From assembly GCA_009797885.1 (NCBI GenBank), contig WNKP01000003.1:1-64000 (forward strand): DNA of 64,000 nt, given 5' to 3'. The stretch is from Flavobacteriaceae bacterium GF1 (lineage in GTDB: Bacteria; Bacteroidota; Bacteroidia; Flavobacteriales; Flavobacteriaceae). The notes below the pieces were generated by a model. That model saw only the letters and a list, made by a program, of their open reading frames with translations, was not told where the DNA came from and searched no databases. Made by a program: the position numbers and the translations under genes. The stretch's first letter is position 1. Each line of letters begins with the position of its first letter. Of the stretch, positions 32,909 to 42,900 are shown piece after piece.

Positions 32909-34636
32909 TTAGCGTTTGAGGGTAAAGAAGCCTTTAAAGACTTTATTTTCATCATCAATGGCCCTAAACCAATATCCTCCTGAAGGAAGGGGCCTACCAT
33001 TTACAGTACCGTCCCAACCTGGTGCATCTGATGAAAATTCGGAAAGAAGTGTTCCAAACCTGTCATAGACTTGAATACTTACCAAGGCAACGGGATCGCC
33101 TTCCTGAGGTTGTTTAAACTGCCAAAATTGGTTGAATGGGTCGCCATTTGGCGTAAAAAACTTGGGAAATCCCTCTACGATAAGGTTTTGCTCAAATGTC
33201 TCCTGTGCAATGCCACAGCCGTTTTTGTCCTTAACATAAATGGTATGGGTTCCCGGGGCAATTCCCCTAAAAACAGCATCGTCTTGATAGGGACCGTCAA
33301 TATTATCGATGGCATATTCATAATCGCCCGTTCCGGAAACCTGGACCGTTATGTCAAATCCCTGATTTGTATCCCTAATATCAAGCCCATCAATGGTGGC
33401 AATTTCCGATGCTATTACGGCAAATTCCAAAAATGTGGGGCATTCGATGAGCTCCCCTGGTTGGGAGGCAATGAGATACGCTTCCAAAAAATAATCCCCA
33501 GGTCGATCAATGGTGATTTCCGTGTCTTCCGAAAGGAAAATTTCGTTATCAAATTGATCGATACGAAACCATCTATAACCATCAGCTCCTTCGGGTGCGG
33601 TAATCCTAAGGGGGTCGCCGTTTTCACAAAAGGAAAAAACATCCGGTAATTCCAAATCCGGACTCAAGGTAACCAACTCCCCCGTGACCCTATCCAAAAA
33701 GGGACCACATCCCAATATGGTGGAAAATGATTCCTGACCACATCCAATGGCAGCTCCGGATTCATTGAAGGGGACAATGGTGATGAAAAAAGTCCGGTTG
33801 GGCTCAAAGTTTAATACAAAAGTGCTGTTTGTAGTGAATACTGCATTATTGAGTACATCGTTTTCTGTTGGGGTTGTTCCCAAGGTTACCCTATAGCCCG
33901 TTGCCTCGGGGACGGGGACCCATTCCAAAAAAGGGGTGAGCGGTACATTTATGGCCCCATCCAAAGGACTTACAAGACTGGTACAACCCGGCAAGGGTGC
34001 CAGTTCCCGCGTTGTGAAACTGAACTCCGTGCAGTTTTGGGCACTACCATTTTCGTTACGTGGAATTATCTGTACATATATTTCCCTGTTTTCAGGAAAT
34101 TCACCTGGGGGATTTATACTTAGATCCGTAACATTGGTATTGACAATGTCCCCCAATCCGGGTTGGGTACCTATGTTAACATCATAATTCGTTGCCGTAG
34201 GGGCATAATTCCATAACACATTTGAAAAGACACTTACATCCGTAGCACCGTCCTCGGGCAATCGTAGGCTGGTACAGTCCGGTGGTGTGGTGACCTCTGC
34301 AGTGGTAAAGGATTGTGCGTCACATACAATATCCTCCTGCCCTTGAAAAAAATCAAGGACTATGGTCACAAAGATTTCAGTGCTCTCGGGCAAACCCTGG
34401 GGAGGCGTAAAGGATGTGGCACTACCTACCGTCACCAATGCCAGATCACTTGCTCCAGGAGTCCTTCCCAGTAAAATCCGATAACTGGGAATACCCGGCA
34501 CAACTTCCCACGTAATAGTGGCATCCACGGGAACGTTTACGTCACCATCGGCAGGGGCAATTAAATCCGGGCATTCTTGGGAAAAACCAAAATTACATAT
34601 GCAGCACGCAAGGAATAGCAGCAATTTTTTTTTCAT
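32909..34636 (-). CDS. Secreted FN3-like repeat protein, type B T9SS sorting domain
   Basis: A 575-residue secreted protein. The signal peptide ends near GFSQE (residue 20). Three ~95-residue fibronectin-III-like repeats follow, each opening C..L..P.DGA..V (CPDLIAPADGDVNVPV; CTSLRLPEDGATDVSV; CTSLVSPLDGAINVPL). Then come an Ig/PKD-like region and a C-terminal type B gliding-motility-associated domain (FTPNGDPFNQFWQF, VYDRFGTLLSEFS, GGYWFRAIDDENKVFKGFFT). That domain sends proteins through the type IX system to the surface or medium. It is likely to be a surface adhesin or binding protein. The ligand is not known. Confidence 0.85.
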   Translation of the reverse strand: MKKKLLLFLACCICNFGFSQECPDLIAPADGDVNVPVDATITWEVVPGIPSYRILLGRTPGASDLALVTVGSATSFTPPQGLPESTEIFVTIVLDFFQGQEDIVCDAQSFTTAEVTTPPDCTSLRLPEDGATDVSVFSNVLWNYAPTATNYDVNIGTQPGLGDIVNTNVTDLSINPPGEFPENREIYVQIIPRNENGSAQNCTEFSFTTRELAPLPGCTSLVSPLDGAINVPLTPFLEWVPVPEATGYRVTLGTTPTENDVLNNAVFTTNSTFVLNFEPNRTFFITIVPFNESGAAIGCGQESFSTILGCGPFLDRVTGELVTLSPDLELPDVFSFCENGDPLRITAPEGADGYRWFRIDQFDNEIFLSEDTEITIDRPGDYFLEAYLIASQPGELIECPTFLEFAVIASEIATIDGLDIRDTNQGFDITVQVSGTGDYEYAIDNIDGPYQDDAVFRGIAPGTHTIYVKDKNGCGIAQETFEQNLIVEGFPKFFTPNGDPFNQFWQFKQPQEGDPVALVSIQVYDRFGTLLSEFSSDAPGWDGTVNGRPLPSGGYWFRAIDDENKVFKGFFTLKR

Positions 34637-34665
34637 ACAGCATCTTCATTCGTCTAGGTAAGATA

Positions 34666-35499
34666 CTATAAATCACGCTTTTTTAATAATGCATAGGACA
34701 AATAGATAAAAATGAACGTCCAAACGAGAACAATCAAGAACTCATACCAATGGACATAATAGTCCAATTCAATGGATTCCCCCACTTGGTCCGCAACGGT
34801 CTGTACCGCTTCCAATCGGGTTATAGGTTCTTTGATAAGGTTGAACATGGACTGCAATGGAAAAAAGGCCATCACCCTTTCCGTAGTATCGCCATCGAAA
34901 AGTTTCCAACGCATCAATCCCCTGATGATTCCCTCTGAAATCTGCCATAGTATTAAGAACCCCAAAGCAAATGCCGAGCGTTTTACCAGAATGCCCAAAA
35001 ACAAGCAAAATGAGAAAAAACCGACCAGTTTTACGAAAAAGGCCAGAACAAATTCCAGATCCGAGAATATGATGGAAAGCTCATTGAAATCGGAATACAC
35101 AAGCCCCAATATGAGGGAGACCACAAATACAAAAACCGTTGAAATTGCTGCAAATGAAAGTACGGTCAGAAACTTGGACAATATGAATTCCTTTTTGGAA
35201 AGGCCGTCAATCAAGTTTTGCTTTATGGTTTTATTGCTGTATTCATTGGCCATCATTGAGACAATGACAATGGCCAAAAAGAGCTTGAAGAATGCAGTGA
35301 CAAAGGTGTTGAAATGCCAGATATATGGAAAATTGAAGATACCAATCTCGGCCAAATGAAATTTTACCGGGCCAATATCAAATTTTATAGCAGCGATAAG
35401 TGCGATGGAGGTTAAAATGATGAAGTAGGAAACGATGAGAACCTTACTTGCCCGATTGTTCCAAAGTTTTATGAATTCTATTTGAAGTAATCTTCCCAT
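34666..35499 (-). CDS. ABC exporter permease (ABC-2 type)
   Basis: A 277-residue inner-membrane protein with six hydrophobic helices (near 18-38, 60-80, 105-125, 140-160, 165-185 and 250-270). The cytosolic loop NEYSNKTIKQNLIDGLSKKEF is typical of ABC-2 permeases of the bacitracin/lantibiotic-immunity (BcrB-like) type. Its start lies 3 bases after the ATPase stop at 35503, so the two form an operon and an exporter. The cargo is unknown. The sequence does not resemble GldF. Confidence 0.85.
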   Translation of the reverse strand: MGRLLQIEFIKLWNNRASKVLIVSYFIILTSIALIAAIKFDIGPVKFHLAEIGIFNFPYIWHFNTFVTAFFKLFLAIVIVSMMANEYSNKTIKQNLIDGLSKKEFILSKFLTVLSFAAISTVFVFVVSLILGLVYSDFNELSIIFSDLEFVLAFFVKLVGFFSFCLFLGILVKRSAFALGFLILWQISEGIIRGLMRWKLFDGDTTERVMAFFPLQSMFNLIKEPITRLEAVQTVADQVGESIELDYYVHWYEFLIVLVWTFIFIYLSYALLKKRDL

Positions 35500-35502
35500 G
35501 GC

Positions 35503-36399
35503 TTACGAATTTTTGGTTAAGGTTAAAAACTGCTCTTCCAAACTTTCCCTTCGTTTTACTAGGTGGGACAGTACAATACCCTCTTTAAATAACATCTTGT
35601 TCAATTCCTCTGCATCCATTTCCTCTTTCAAATAGGCGGTCAACGTACCATTCCCTCCAACAATGTTCCCAAAACTGGCGTGCTTGGACAATACCTCTTT
35701 TAACCCTTTCATATCTGCAGTTCTCAATTCAAAGAATCCGTGACTGGCAAGCATACTATCCACGGGACCGGAATACAATTTTTCGCCTTTTCTTAGAATG
35801 ACCACATGGGAGCAGACTTTTTCCACTTCGTCCAATAAATGGGAAGCCAAAAGTATGGTGGTTCCCTGTGTGGCGATTCTCTTGATAATTTCCCGTATCT
35901 GATGTATTCCCGCTGGGTCCAATCCATTGGTGGGTTCATCCAAGATCAGGATTTCAGGGTCATTTAATAGGGCAGAGGCTATGGCCAGTCGCTGTTTCAT
36001 ACCCAGGGAATAGGTTTTGAACTTACTGTCCTTTCGTTCCAACAGTCCAACCAATTCCAGTTTTTCAAGAATCTTATCTTCAGAAACCTCTTTGATCTTA
36101 CAGACCAACTTCAAATTCTTTTCTGCGGACATATAGGGATAGAAATTAGGCCGCTCAATAATGGCCCCCACTTTTTTTAAGGCGTCGTGGGTAGAGGTCG
36201 TCCCATCGAACCAACTGAATTCTCCAGCGGTTCGATTGACTACGTTCAATATAATGCCCAAAGTAGTGGACTTACCACTGCCATTGGGGCCTAGGATGCC
36301 GTAAACGTTTCCTTTTTCTATGGTAAAGGATAAGTCCTTTACGGCCGTTAAATGCCCAAACTTTTTAGTTAGGTTATTAACCGTGAGTATGGTTTCCAA
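35503..36399 (-). CDS. ABC exporter ATPase
   Basis: A 298-residue ATPase with Walker A GPNGSGKSTT, Q-loop region VGAIIERPNFYPYMSAEKN, signature YSLGMKQRLAIASALL, Walker B ILILDEPTNGLD and switch His in LLASHLLDEV. The ~75-residue C-terminal extension is typical of BcrA-like antibiotic or lantibiotic resistance ATPases. It energises the permease encoded immediately downstream. Peptide or antibiotic export is the family norm but cannot be assigned specifically. Confidence 0.9.
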   Translation of the reverse strand: METILTVNNLTKKFGHLTAVKDLSFTIEKGNVYGILGPNGSGKSTTLGIILNVVNRTAGEFSWFDGTTSTHDALKKVGAIIERPNFYPYMSAEKNLKLVCKIKEVSEDKILEKLELVGLLERKDSKFKTYSLGMKQRLAIASALLNDPEILILDEPTNGLDPAGIHQIREIIKRIATQGTTILLASHLLDEVEKVCSHVVILRKGEKLYSGPVDSMLASHGFFELRTADMKGLKEVLSKHASFGNIVGGNGTLTAYLKEEMDAEELNKMLFKEGIVLSHLVKRRESLEEQFLTLTKNS

Positions 36400-36496
36400 G
36401 GGAAATATCGTTTTTTTGGTTGATACCTACTTGACGATTGTTTGCCCTAAATGTTACAGCTCACGAAAATAAAACTGTAAATCGAATATCCGTGGT

Positions 36497-39400
36497 CTAG
36501 CTTTTGTTTGCCCTAAAAGTAATTCTGCGGTTCGTGATAACGGTGGCCGGTCCCACACTGAGTACAACTTCATCGGAAATTGTAACATTGCATAAATAGG
36601 TGTCACTCGTCAATATGACCCTATACATGTGGCCATTTTTATCGAGGTTTGGAGAAATAATGGTCAAGGTATTGGTTTGGGTTCCGGAATAGGCGGTCCC
36701 GTCCGAAATATTGCTGAAGTTGGAGCCTCCATCCGTACTTACCTGCCACTGGTAACTGTCCGTTCCGGAATCCGTAAGGCCAAAAGTACCGTCATTGGCA
36801 ATGAATACCCTTTGGTTTACGGGTTGCACTGTAATTGTTGGTACAGTTCCCGCTTCTTGAAAGTCAAAAATAGTATTGGAATCGTTGTCCGCTGGGGATG
36901 GATATGATGCTGCGGTCACGGTCCCATTACTGTTTGTAGGAGGTGGACTGCCGGTACCGTACGCTTCCCCATCTCCACCATCTGCATTTGCATCGTTGTA
37001 AGCTTCGTTGGAATCACTACAACCGTCGTTGTCACTATCCCCATCCAAGGTGTCCGGTAGGCCGTCATTATCCGTGTCAAAGCCTGCGGCCCAAAGAATG
37101 GCATTTAACAACAAGTTCTCTCCAGCTTCGTTAAACCCTCCATTTAAATTGGCATGCGGCACAATTGCCCGTTTTCCTGGGGCGGTTCCGACCTCCATTG
37201 CATCCCCTCCATTCCAAATCACTAAGGAACCTTCATTGGTGTTGGGGTCACGACCTAGGATGGTTCCCGTAGTCAAACCACTTCCAAAGTATGAAGCATC
37301 CCCGATGGTATAGGGCCCGATTGGCAATCCATTGGTTATGGGGTGGGTATTTTCAACTATGTTCACAGCTGTGGCACTGCCATTTCCTCCGGCACTTGCA
37401 CCTAAAATTTCGTCGTGCAATGCGGGTTCGCTGGTGATTACCCCTTTGGCAGTGGTAGTTAAGTTGGCAACGTTGGTAAAAGCTGTGTCGCTAAATACAT
37501 CCTCATAAACAAAGGTTGCGGCATAATTGTTCGCATCTCCACCAACACCATCATCAACAACGGTCACGGAATATCCTAAGGCAACGAGCTTATCTATAGT
37601 ATTTTGCTCCTCCGCACTGGCCGTGCCATCCGTTACCCAGAGGATATTGTTATGATTTGGGTTTTCCACACTGTCCAAAATACCGTCATTGTCATCATCC
37701 AGATCGGTGATGTCCACAATGCCATCATTATCAAAATCATTGTAAACGGTCAGGGCAACGGAGGGATTATCCGTGGTAATATTATTGTCCGTTTGGTCCT
37801 GGCTATTGGTTGCGGTGTTTATGATAGCAATAATTGGTAAGGTTGAATTGTTCGAATCGGCAATGGCATTGATCGTAATACGTTCCAACTGACCACTATT
37901 TAATGTGCCTATGGTCCAATTGGGGGACGACCAGGTCCCCAATGTTGGAGTGGTGGACACAATGGAGAGTCCGGTTGGCATTACATCGGTAATCACCAAA
38001 TTTGTGGCAGGGTCAATACCCATATTTTCGACGGTAATCGTGAAAACTACCGTGTCATTTTCATTTAAGGAGGTAACACTGGCCGTTTTATTGACCACGA
38101 TATCCGGGTTGCAATAATAAACCGATATGGAGTTGGAATCATAACTACAGGGTCCCCTGGTGACTCGTAAGTAATAATCACCGGCGTTGGTTGCCGTATA
38201 GGTGGGTGAGGTAGCTCCTGGTATCAACACCCCATCCCCGTACCATTGGTACGCATCAAAAGTCTCCCCGCTTGCAATTTCAAGAATAGCCCCCGGTAAA
38301 CAACTGTTCCCTGTTATCTGCAGGTCAATATTTGGTACGGTATCAAAGCCCGAATAATATCCTGCAACACCTCTCGCCCCATTAAAGCCAAAAAATCCCA
38401 CTGCAATAGGTCCTGTGGATTGTACGCTGACATTTCCTGTAAGACTGGGAATATAAAATGTTTTCCAATCGGATGTGCCGGTTACGGTCGATGAGGCTGG
38501 AAGGGTAACATTGCCGTTTCCATCGGTTACCGTTATACTGCTGTCTGGAGTCGTAGTGGCCGCAATGATGGTAACCCCACCGGTTATAGTAACTCCGGCA
38601 GCATCGGTAATATTGGGAATATTGTCCATGGTGTCCGGCAAAAGGCAGTTTACCGGTGCCACAAAATTCAATCCCTGGGTGTAGGCTTGGTTGGAGCCCC
38701 CCATACATTGGTAGGCGTAGACATCCTTAGAGGTCTCCACATACATATTGGCCCCAACGGAGTTTGAGGAATAATTGCTACTTGGAATTTCAAAGAAATC
38801 CCCATCATTTAAAGTGGTTATTGGGGTTGTGGAGCCGTTGACAAAGATTTGGGTGTTGTTTTCAGTGGCAATGATCAAAGGAAATTCCGTCCATCCGTTG
38901 GCATTACCATTGCCCCGGACGAAAACATATTCCTTGCCCAATCTGTTTTCGGGAACAGGTTGGTCAATACCAGCATCCCTATTGGCCGACCCAGCTTGAC
39001 GTCCATAGTTTAACGAACCATTGCTAATTACGATGTTCCTATCCGCAACGACGGAAGCACCAATCCATCCGTTTTCGTGGGCAGCAGTTGGGGCGTTGCC
39101 TATATAGGTCTCAAAGACAAAGGATTCATTGGCATCCAATACAATTTGATAGGTATCATCGGTAATGCCGGCCCTATTACTTCCGACCCTAAATTCACAA
39201 TTGGGATCGTAACCAGATAGCGTTATTGTTGTATTATCTTCCGTGGCCATGATTCCCAAAGTATTGGATTTGGAAACATGGCTACCCAGATTGGGTACCC
39301 CTCCCCATTTAAAGTCAGTACCCATGGCCACCCGACCTTTTGAGGTCAGGGATGCAGCCTGAGAATTGGATCGTCCCCTGTAGTTAACATAAAAGTTATT

Positions 39401-39757
39401 TCCTCCAGGAGCCTCAAAGCGCAATCCACTATTGGTCAGAATTACGCCCGTATTCGCATCGTCGACCAGGGTAACGTTGTTGTTGCCATTTCCCAAATTA
39501 TAGACCGCCGGGCTTGTATTTGAAATCATGAATGAGGTAATAGGAGTGCTGTTGGTTCCTTGATAGACATTTACAGTAAATGCCGTAGTTTCCGGAGTGG
39601 ACAGGTATATGGCCTGCTGTTGAATTGCTCCGTTGTTTTGCCCTTGTCTTAAAGGGGGTAAATAGTGCAAATCGCTCAACTGTCCATACCCAAAGGAACA
39701 ACCAAATAGTAACAGAAGAAGAATGGGTTGCCTCATTGGATCAATTGGATTTTTCAA
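36497..39757 (-). CDS. Secreted multidomain protein with IgGFc-binding-like N-terminus
   Basis: A 1086-residue secreted protein (ATG 39736 would give 1079). After the signal peptide (ends GYGQ) comes an IgGFc_binding-like domain to about 480, close to the N-terminus of the neighbouring 4190-aa protein (DLHYLPPLRQGQNN, ENRLGKEYVFVRGNGNANGW). An Ig-like domain and a DUF11 repeat (ATNLVITDVMPTGLSIVSTT) follow, then Asp-rich thrombospondin-type calcium repeats (DITDLDDDNDGI). Between them, at about 700-890, is a Rossmann-like segment (LWVTDGTASAEEQNTIDKL, ENTHPITNGLPIGPY) recalling ThuA/glutamine-amidotransferase folds. The end is a last Ig-like domain and a basic tail ITNRRITFRANKS, not a type B sorting domain. 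Binding or adhesion is likely. Confidence 0.8.
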   Translation of the reverse strand: MKNPIDPMRQPILLLLLFGCSFGYGQLSDLHYLPPLRQGQNNGAIQQQAIYLSTPETTAFTVNVYQGTNSTPITSFMISNTSPAVYNLGNGNNNVTLVDDANTGVILTNSGLRFEAPGGNNFYVNYRGRSNSQAASLTSKGRVAMGTDFKWGGVPNLGSHVSKSNTLGIMATEDNTTITLSGYDPNCEFRVGSNRAGITDDTYQIVLDANESFVFETYIGNAPTAAHENGWIGASVVADRNIVISNGSLNYGRQAGSANRDAGIDQPVPENRLGKEYVFVRGNGNANGWTEFPLIIATENNTQIFVNGSTTPITTLNDGDFFEIPSSNYSSNSVGANMYVETSKDVYAYQCMGGSNQAYTQGLNFVAPVNCLLPDTMDNIPNITDAAGVTITGGVTIIAATTTPDSSITVTDGNGNVTLPASSTVTGTSDWKTFYIPSLTGNVSVQSTGPIAVGFFGFNGARGVAGYYSGFDTVPNIDLQITGNSCLPGAILEIASGETFDAYQWYGDGVLIPGATSPTYTATNAGDYYLRVTRGPCSYDSNSISVYYCNPDIVVNKTASVTSLNENDTVVFTITVENMGIDPATNLVITDVMPTGLSIVSTTPTLGTWSSPNWTIGTLNSGQLERITINAIADSNNSTLPIIAIINTATNSQDQTDNNITTDNPSVALTVYNDFDNDGIVDITDLDDDNDGILDSVENPNHNNILWVTDGTASAEEQNTIDKLVALGYSVTVVDDGVGGDANNYAATFVYEDVFSDTAFTNVANLTTTAKGVITSEPALHDEILGASAGGNGSATAVNIVENTHPITNGLPIGPYTIGDASYFGSGLTTGTILGRDPNTNEGSLVIWNGGDAMEVGTAPGKRAIVPHANLNGGFNEAGENLLLNAILWAAGFDTDNDGLPDTLDGDSDNDGCSDSNEAYNDANADGGDGEAYGTGSPPPTNSNGTVTAASYPSPADNDSNTIFDFQEAGTVPTITVQPVNQRVFIANDGTFGLTDSGTDSYQWQVSTDGGSNFSNISDGTAYSGTQTNTLTIISPNLDKNGHMYRVILTSDTYLCNVTISDEVVLSVGPATVITNRRITFRANKS

Positions 39758-39858
39758 GTGTTTTTTGCCACATAAGCTAATTTAGTTATGGAAGGAAATT
39801 ACCCACAACAGTTTGTTGTAAAGCTTTGTTATTCTGTGGTTAGTGCTTAAAACAACAA

Positions 39859-39889
39859 CACCTGTAGGCCTTGATTGGGCCTACAGGTG
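39859..39889 (-). terminator. Terminator of the giant adhesin gene
   Basis: A perfect 12-bp stem CACCTGTAGGCC/GGCCTACAGGTG (39859-39870 and 39878-39889), followed on the minus strand by TTGTTGTTTT. It lies 24 bases past the stop codon at 39913. Confidence 0.85.
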
Positions 39890-39912
39890 CACAGGATGGT
39901 TGTGTTGTGTGA

Positions 39913-42900
39913 TTAGCGATAAAGGGTGAAGTTCCCGATAAACTCCCTTTGATCTTCAATGCCGTTCAATTTGATGATATACCAGTAATCTCCCGTAGGT
40001 AAATCACTTAGCTGGTATTGGCCATCCCAATCGTCTTCATTTCCCCTGAACTCATATAAGGTTCTTCCATACCGGTCGTAAATTTTGATAAAGATGTTTT
40101 GATACTGCCCCATGTTTCTTGGTGCCCAGGTATCGTTGTGTCCATCTCCATCCGGAGTAAAGAAATTGGGGATTTCAATATCAATGAATTGCATAAATAT
40201 TTCCTCGGTCATACTACAGCCGTTTTCATCGGTAACCGTAATGGTATAGGTAGCAGTTTCCGTAATATAGAACTCGGAATCATCAGTTGGGGTTTCATCA
40301 TTAATGGTAAAGGTATAGTTGCCCGACCCACCCGTAGCCAATGCGGTAATGGTATTGATATCGCTTTCCGTAAGTTGTAATCCCAATGGATCAAATTCCG
40401 TAATACTGAAATTATAGGTATTGGTGCACCCATTACTGTGCATTACGGTGATATAATGATCACCACCGGGAATTCCTTCAAAAGTTCCTTCCAAGACCAT
40501 TTGAGCGGGGTCCGCAGTATCCAATCCATACAACAAATTACCCGTAATGGATGGATTTTCAAATGAAAGACTGACCCGGTTTGAGGTAATCCCGGAATCA
40601 CACGGATATTCCACAATCGCTTCGCCAGCAAGATTTACACCGGGGTTTACCTCAAACACCTCAGTCGCTTCACAGCCATTGGCATCCCTAATGAATACGA
40701 CATGCGTTCCACTTGTTAGATCCGTATATTGGAAAACATCTTGGGTAAAGTCGGTGTCCGTGTTACTGTTCAAGCTGGTAAAATATGGTGCGGTACCTCC
40801 ATTTATTTCCAGGGTTACCGTACCGTCCGCACTCTCAAAACAGATTTCATCGGTTACCGTTGAGCTAACGGCCAAGGAAGAAGGGGCTATCAAACTAAAT
40901 TCCACTACCTCAAAACAACCATTACCGTCCTGTACAATTACGATGTAATCGCCTGGGGAAAGCTCATCAAAACTGTTTTCATCATCAAACTGGTTAAGAT
41001 TGGGGGAAATGGCAAATTGATAAGCACCACTACCACCTTGAACGTCCAGTGTTATACTACCATCATTGGCATCTGCACAACTAATTTCCGTAATGGTTGG
41101 ACTAACTACCAAAGGTGTGGGTTCACTGATCAATACTTGTTCGGAAACCACCTCACAATCCCCACTTTGAACCCTTACGTAGTAGGTGCCAATGGGTAGG
41201 TCCGCAAAGGTGCCATCCGTTTGATTGGGCCTTACCTCATCCGTTGTGGCTTGATCTCTAAACAATGCAAATTGATAATTGCCCAGTCCACCATCCGCAA
41301 CTGCGTCAATTAGGGCCGTGCTATCGCCAGTACAGTTTACGCGAGCTGCAGAAGTATCCAATGTGACCGTAAGGGTCTCAATGGCCTCCACACCAACTGC
41401 GTTGGATACGATGGATATACAGTTAAAACTGTCCCTTATATAATAGCGATAATTGTTTGGGGAAGCAGGAACGTTTTGGAACAAATGGGTGTCCGATGCA
41501 ACCATTTCATTCATTGGATTGAACGCACTGCCGTCCAAACTCCATTCATATGGTGCGGTACCTCCAGAGGCTACCAAAAGCAGCTCGGCATTGGTTTGAC
41601 AACTGATGGCCCGGTTGGTGACCAATAGTGCCTCCACACCGGTGGGTTCCTGAATTTCAAGGATTGGGGAAGTCTCAAACGTACAGCCCATATCATCGGT
41701 TACCGAGATACTATAGAAACCTGACCCCAAATTGTTAAAGGTTGGTGTGGTCTGTGACACCGAGGAACTCAGCAATGTACTTCCCGAAGCATCGGTATAG
41801 GCATTCAAGACATACCGATAGTTGGTTATCACGTTTCTTGGGTTCAAGCCGAAGGAAATGGAAGCATCCGTATCGCCTTCACAAACCAATGTACTATTTG
41901 CATTGGCCGTACCCGTTATGGGATCGGGGAGTACCAAACTAAAGGCATCGGTCCCGGTAAATACTTCATTGCAGGTAAGCGCATCGGTCACACTGATTTC
42001 ATAATCACCGGCAGTCAGTGACTGGAACAAATGGCTGTTTACCGAAGTTACCGTGGTCGTTGTTCCACTCCCTATATGGGTAAGCGCAATGGTGTAAGGT
42101 GCTTGACCCCCTCTTGGGGCAATTAGGGCCGTACCCTGATCATTGGTGCAGCCCACATCCGTTAAGGCTATTGGGTCAAGGGATATTGAAGCCGGAGGGG
42201 TGGTAATGTTGAAGGATCGTACCTGACTACATTCTGGAAAAGCATCCTGAACAACTTCCACTAAATAATCACCGGCAGGCACGGCAATGGCAGCCGTGGG
42301 ACCAAGATTGGCAGAAGATCCCGTTAAAAACGCAGGGCCATCATCCGTACGATCGGATGGGGTGCCGTTGGTATTATAGATATTCCAAGTGAATCCATTC
42401 GAATATGTGGCATCCACCATGGTCAATCGAATACTACCATCGTCACCAAAACAAACTACGTCGGCCAGTTTTTCAACGATGACGTCAAAAGTATTCGGTT
42501 CTTCCACCAAATGCGTAATGACCTGTTCACATCCCGTATTTACATTGAGGATACCAAAAGTGTGCGAACCGGCGCTTAAATCCGGAAAATGGTTGGATGC
42601 TTGGTAGGTACTTGAAGGGAGCATTCTAAACTGATAATTTCCGGGATGCGTAGCATAGCTGGTCAAGCTTCCTACAATATCAATAGTAATATCCTCTCCC
42701 GGGTTACTACAGCTAATGTCCTCATCCACGGTAATGGTTGGTGTTCCCAAAACATCAAAAGGAGCAATGGTTGCCGTGGTGGTTCCAAAACAACCGTTGT
42801 TATCGTAAACATTTATGGTATAAACACCTCCGGCAGGGTCGGTTTCGATATAGGTTGCACTTGTTCCCGACTGAACCGTATTTGGAGTTTCCACTGCCAG

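Noticed and set aside
34666-36399. ABC pair as the gliding-motility transporter GldA/GldF
   Set aside because: The ATPase has the C-terminal extension and motifs of BcrA-like exporters, and the permease does not resemble GldF. No GldG is next to it.
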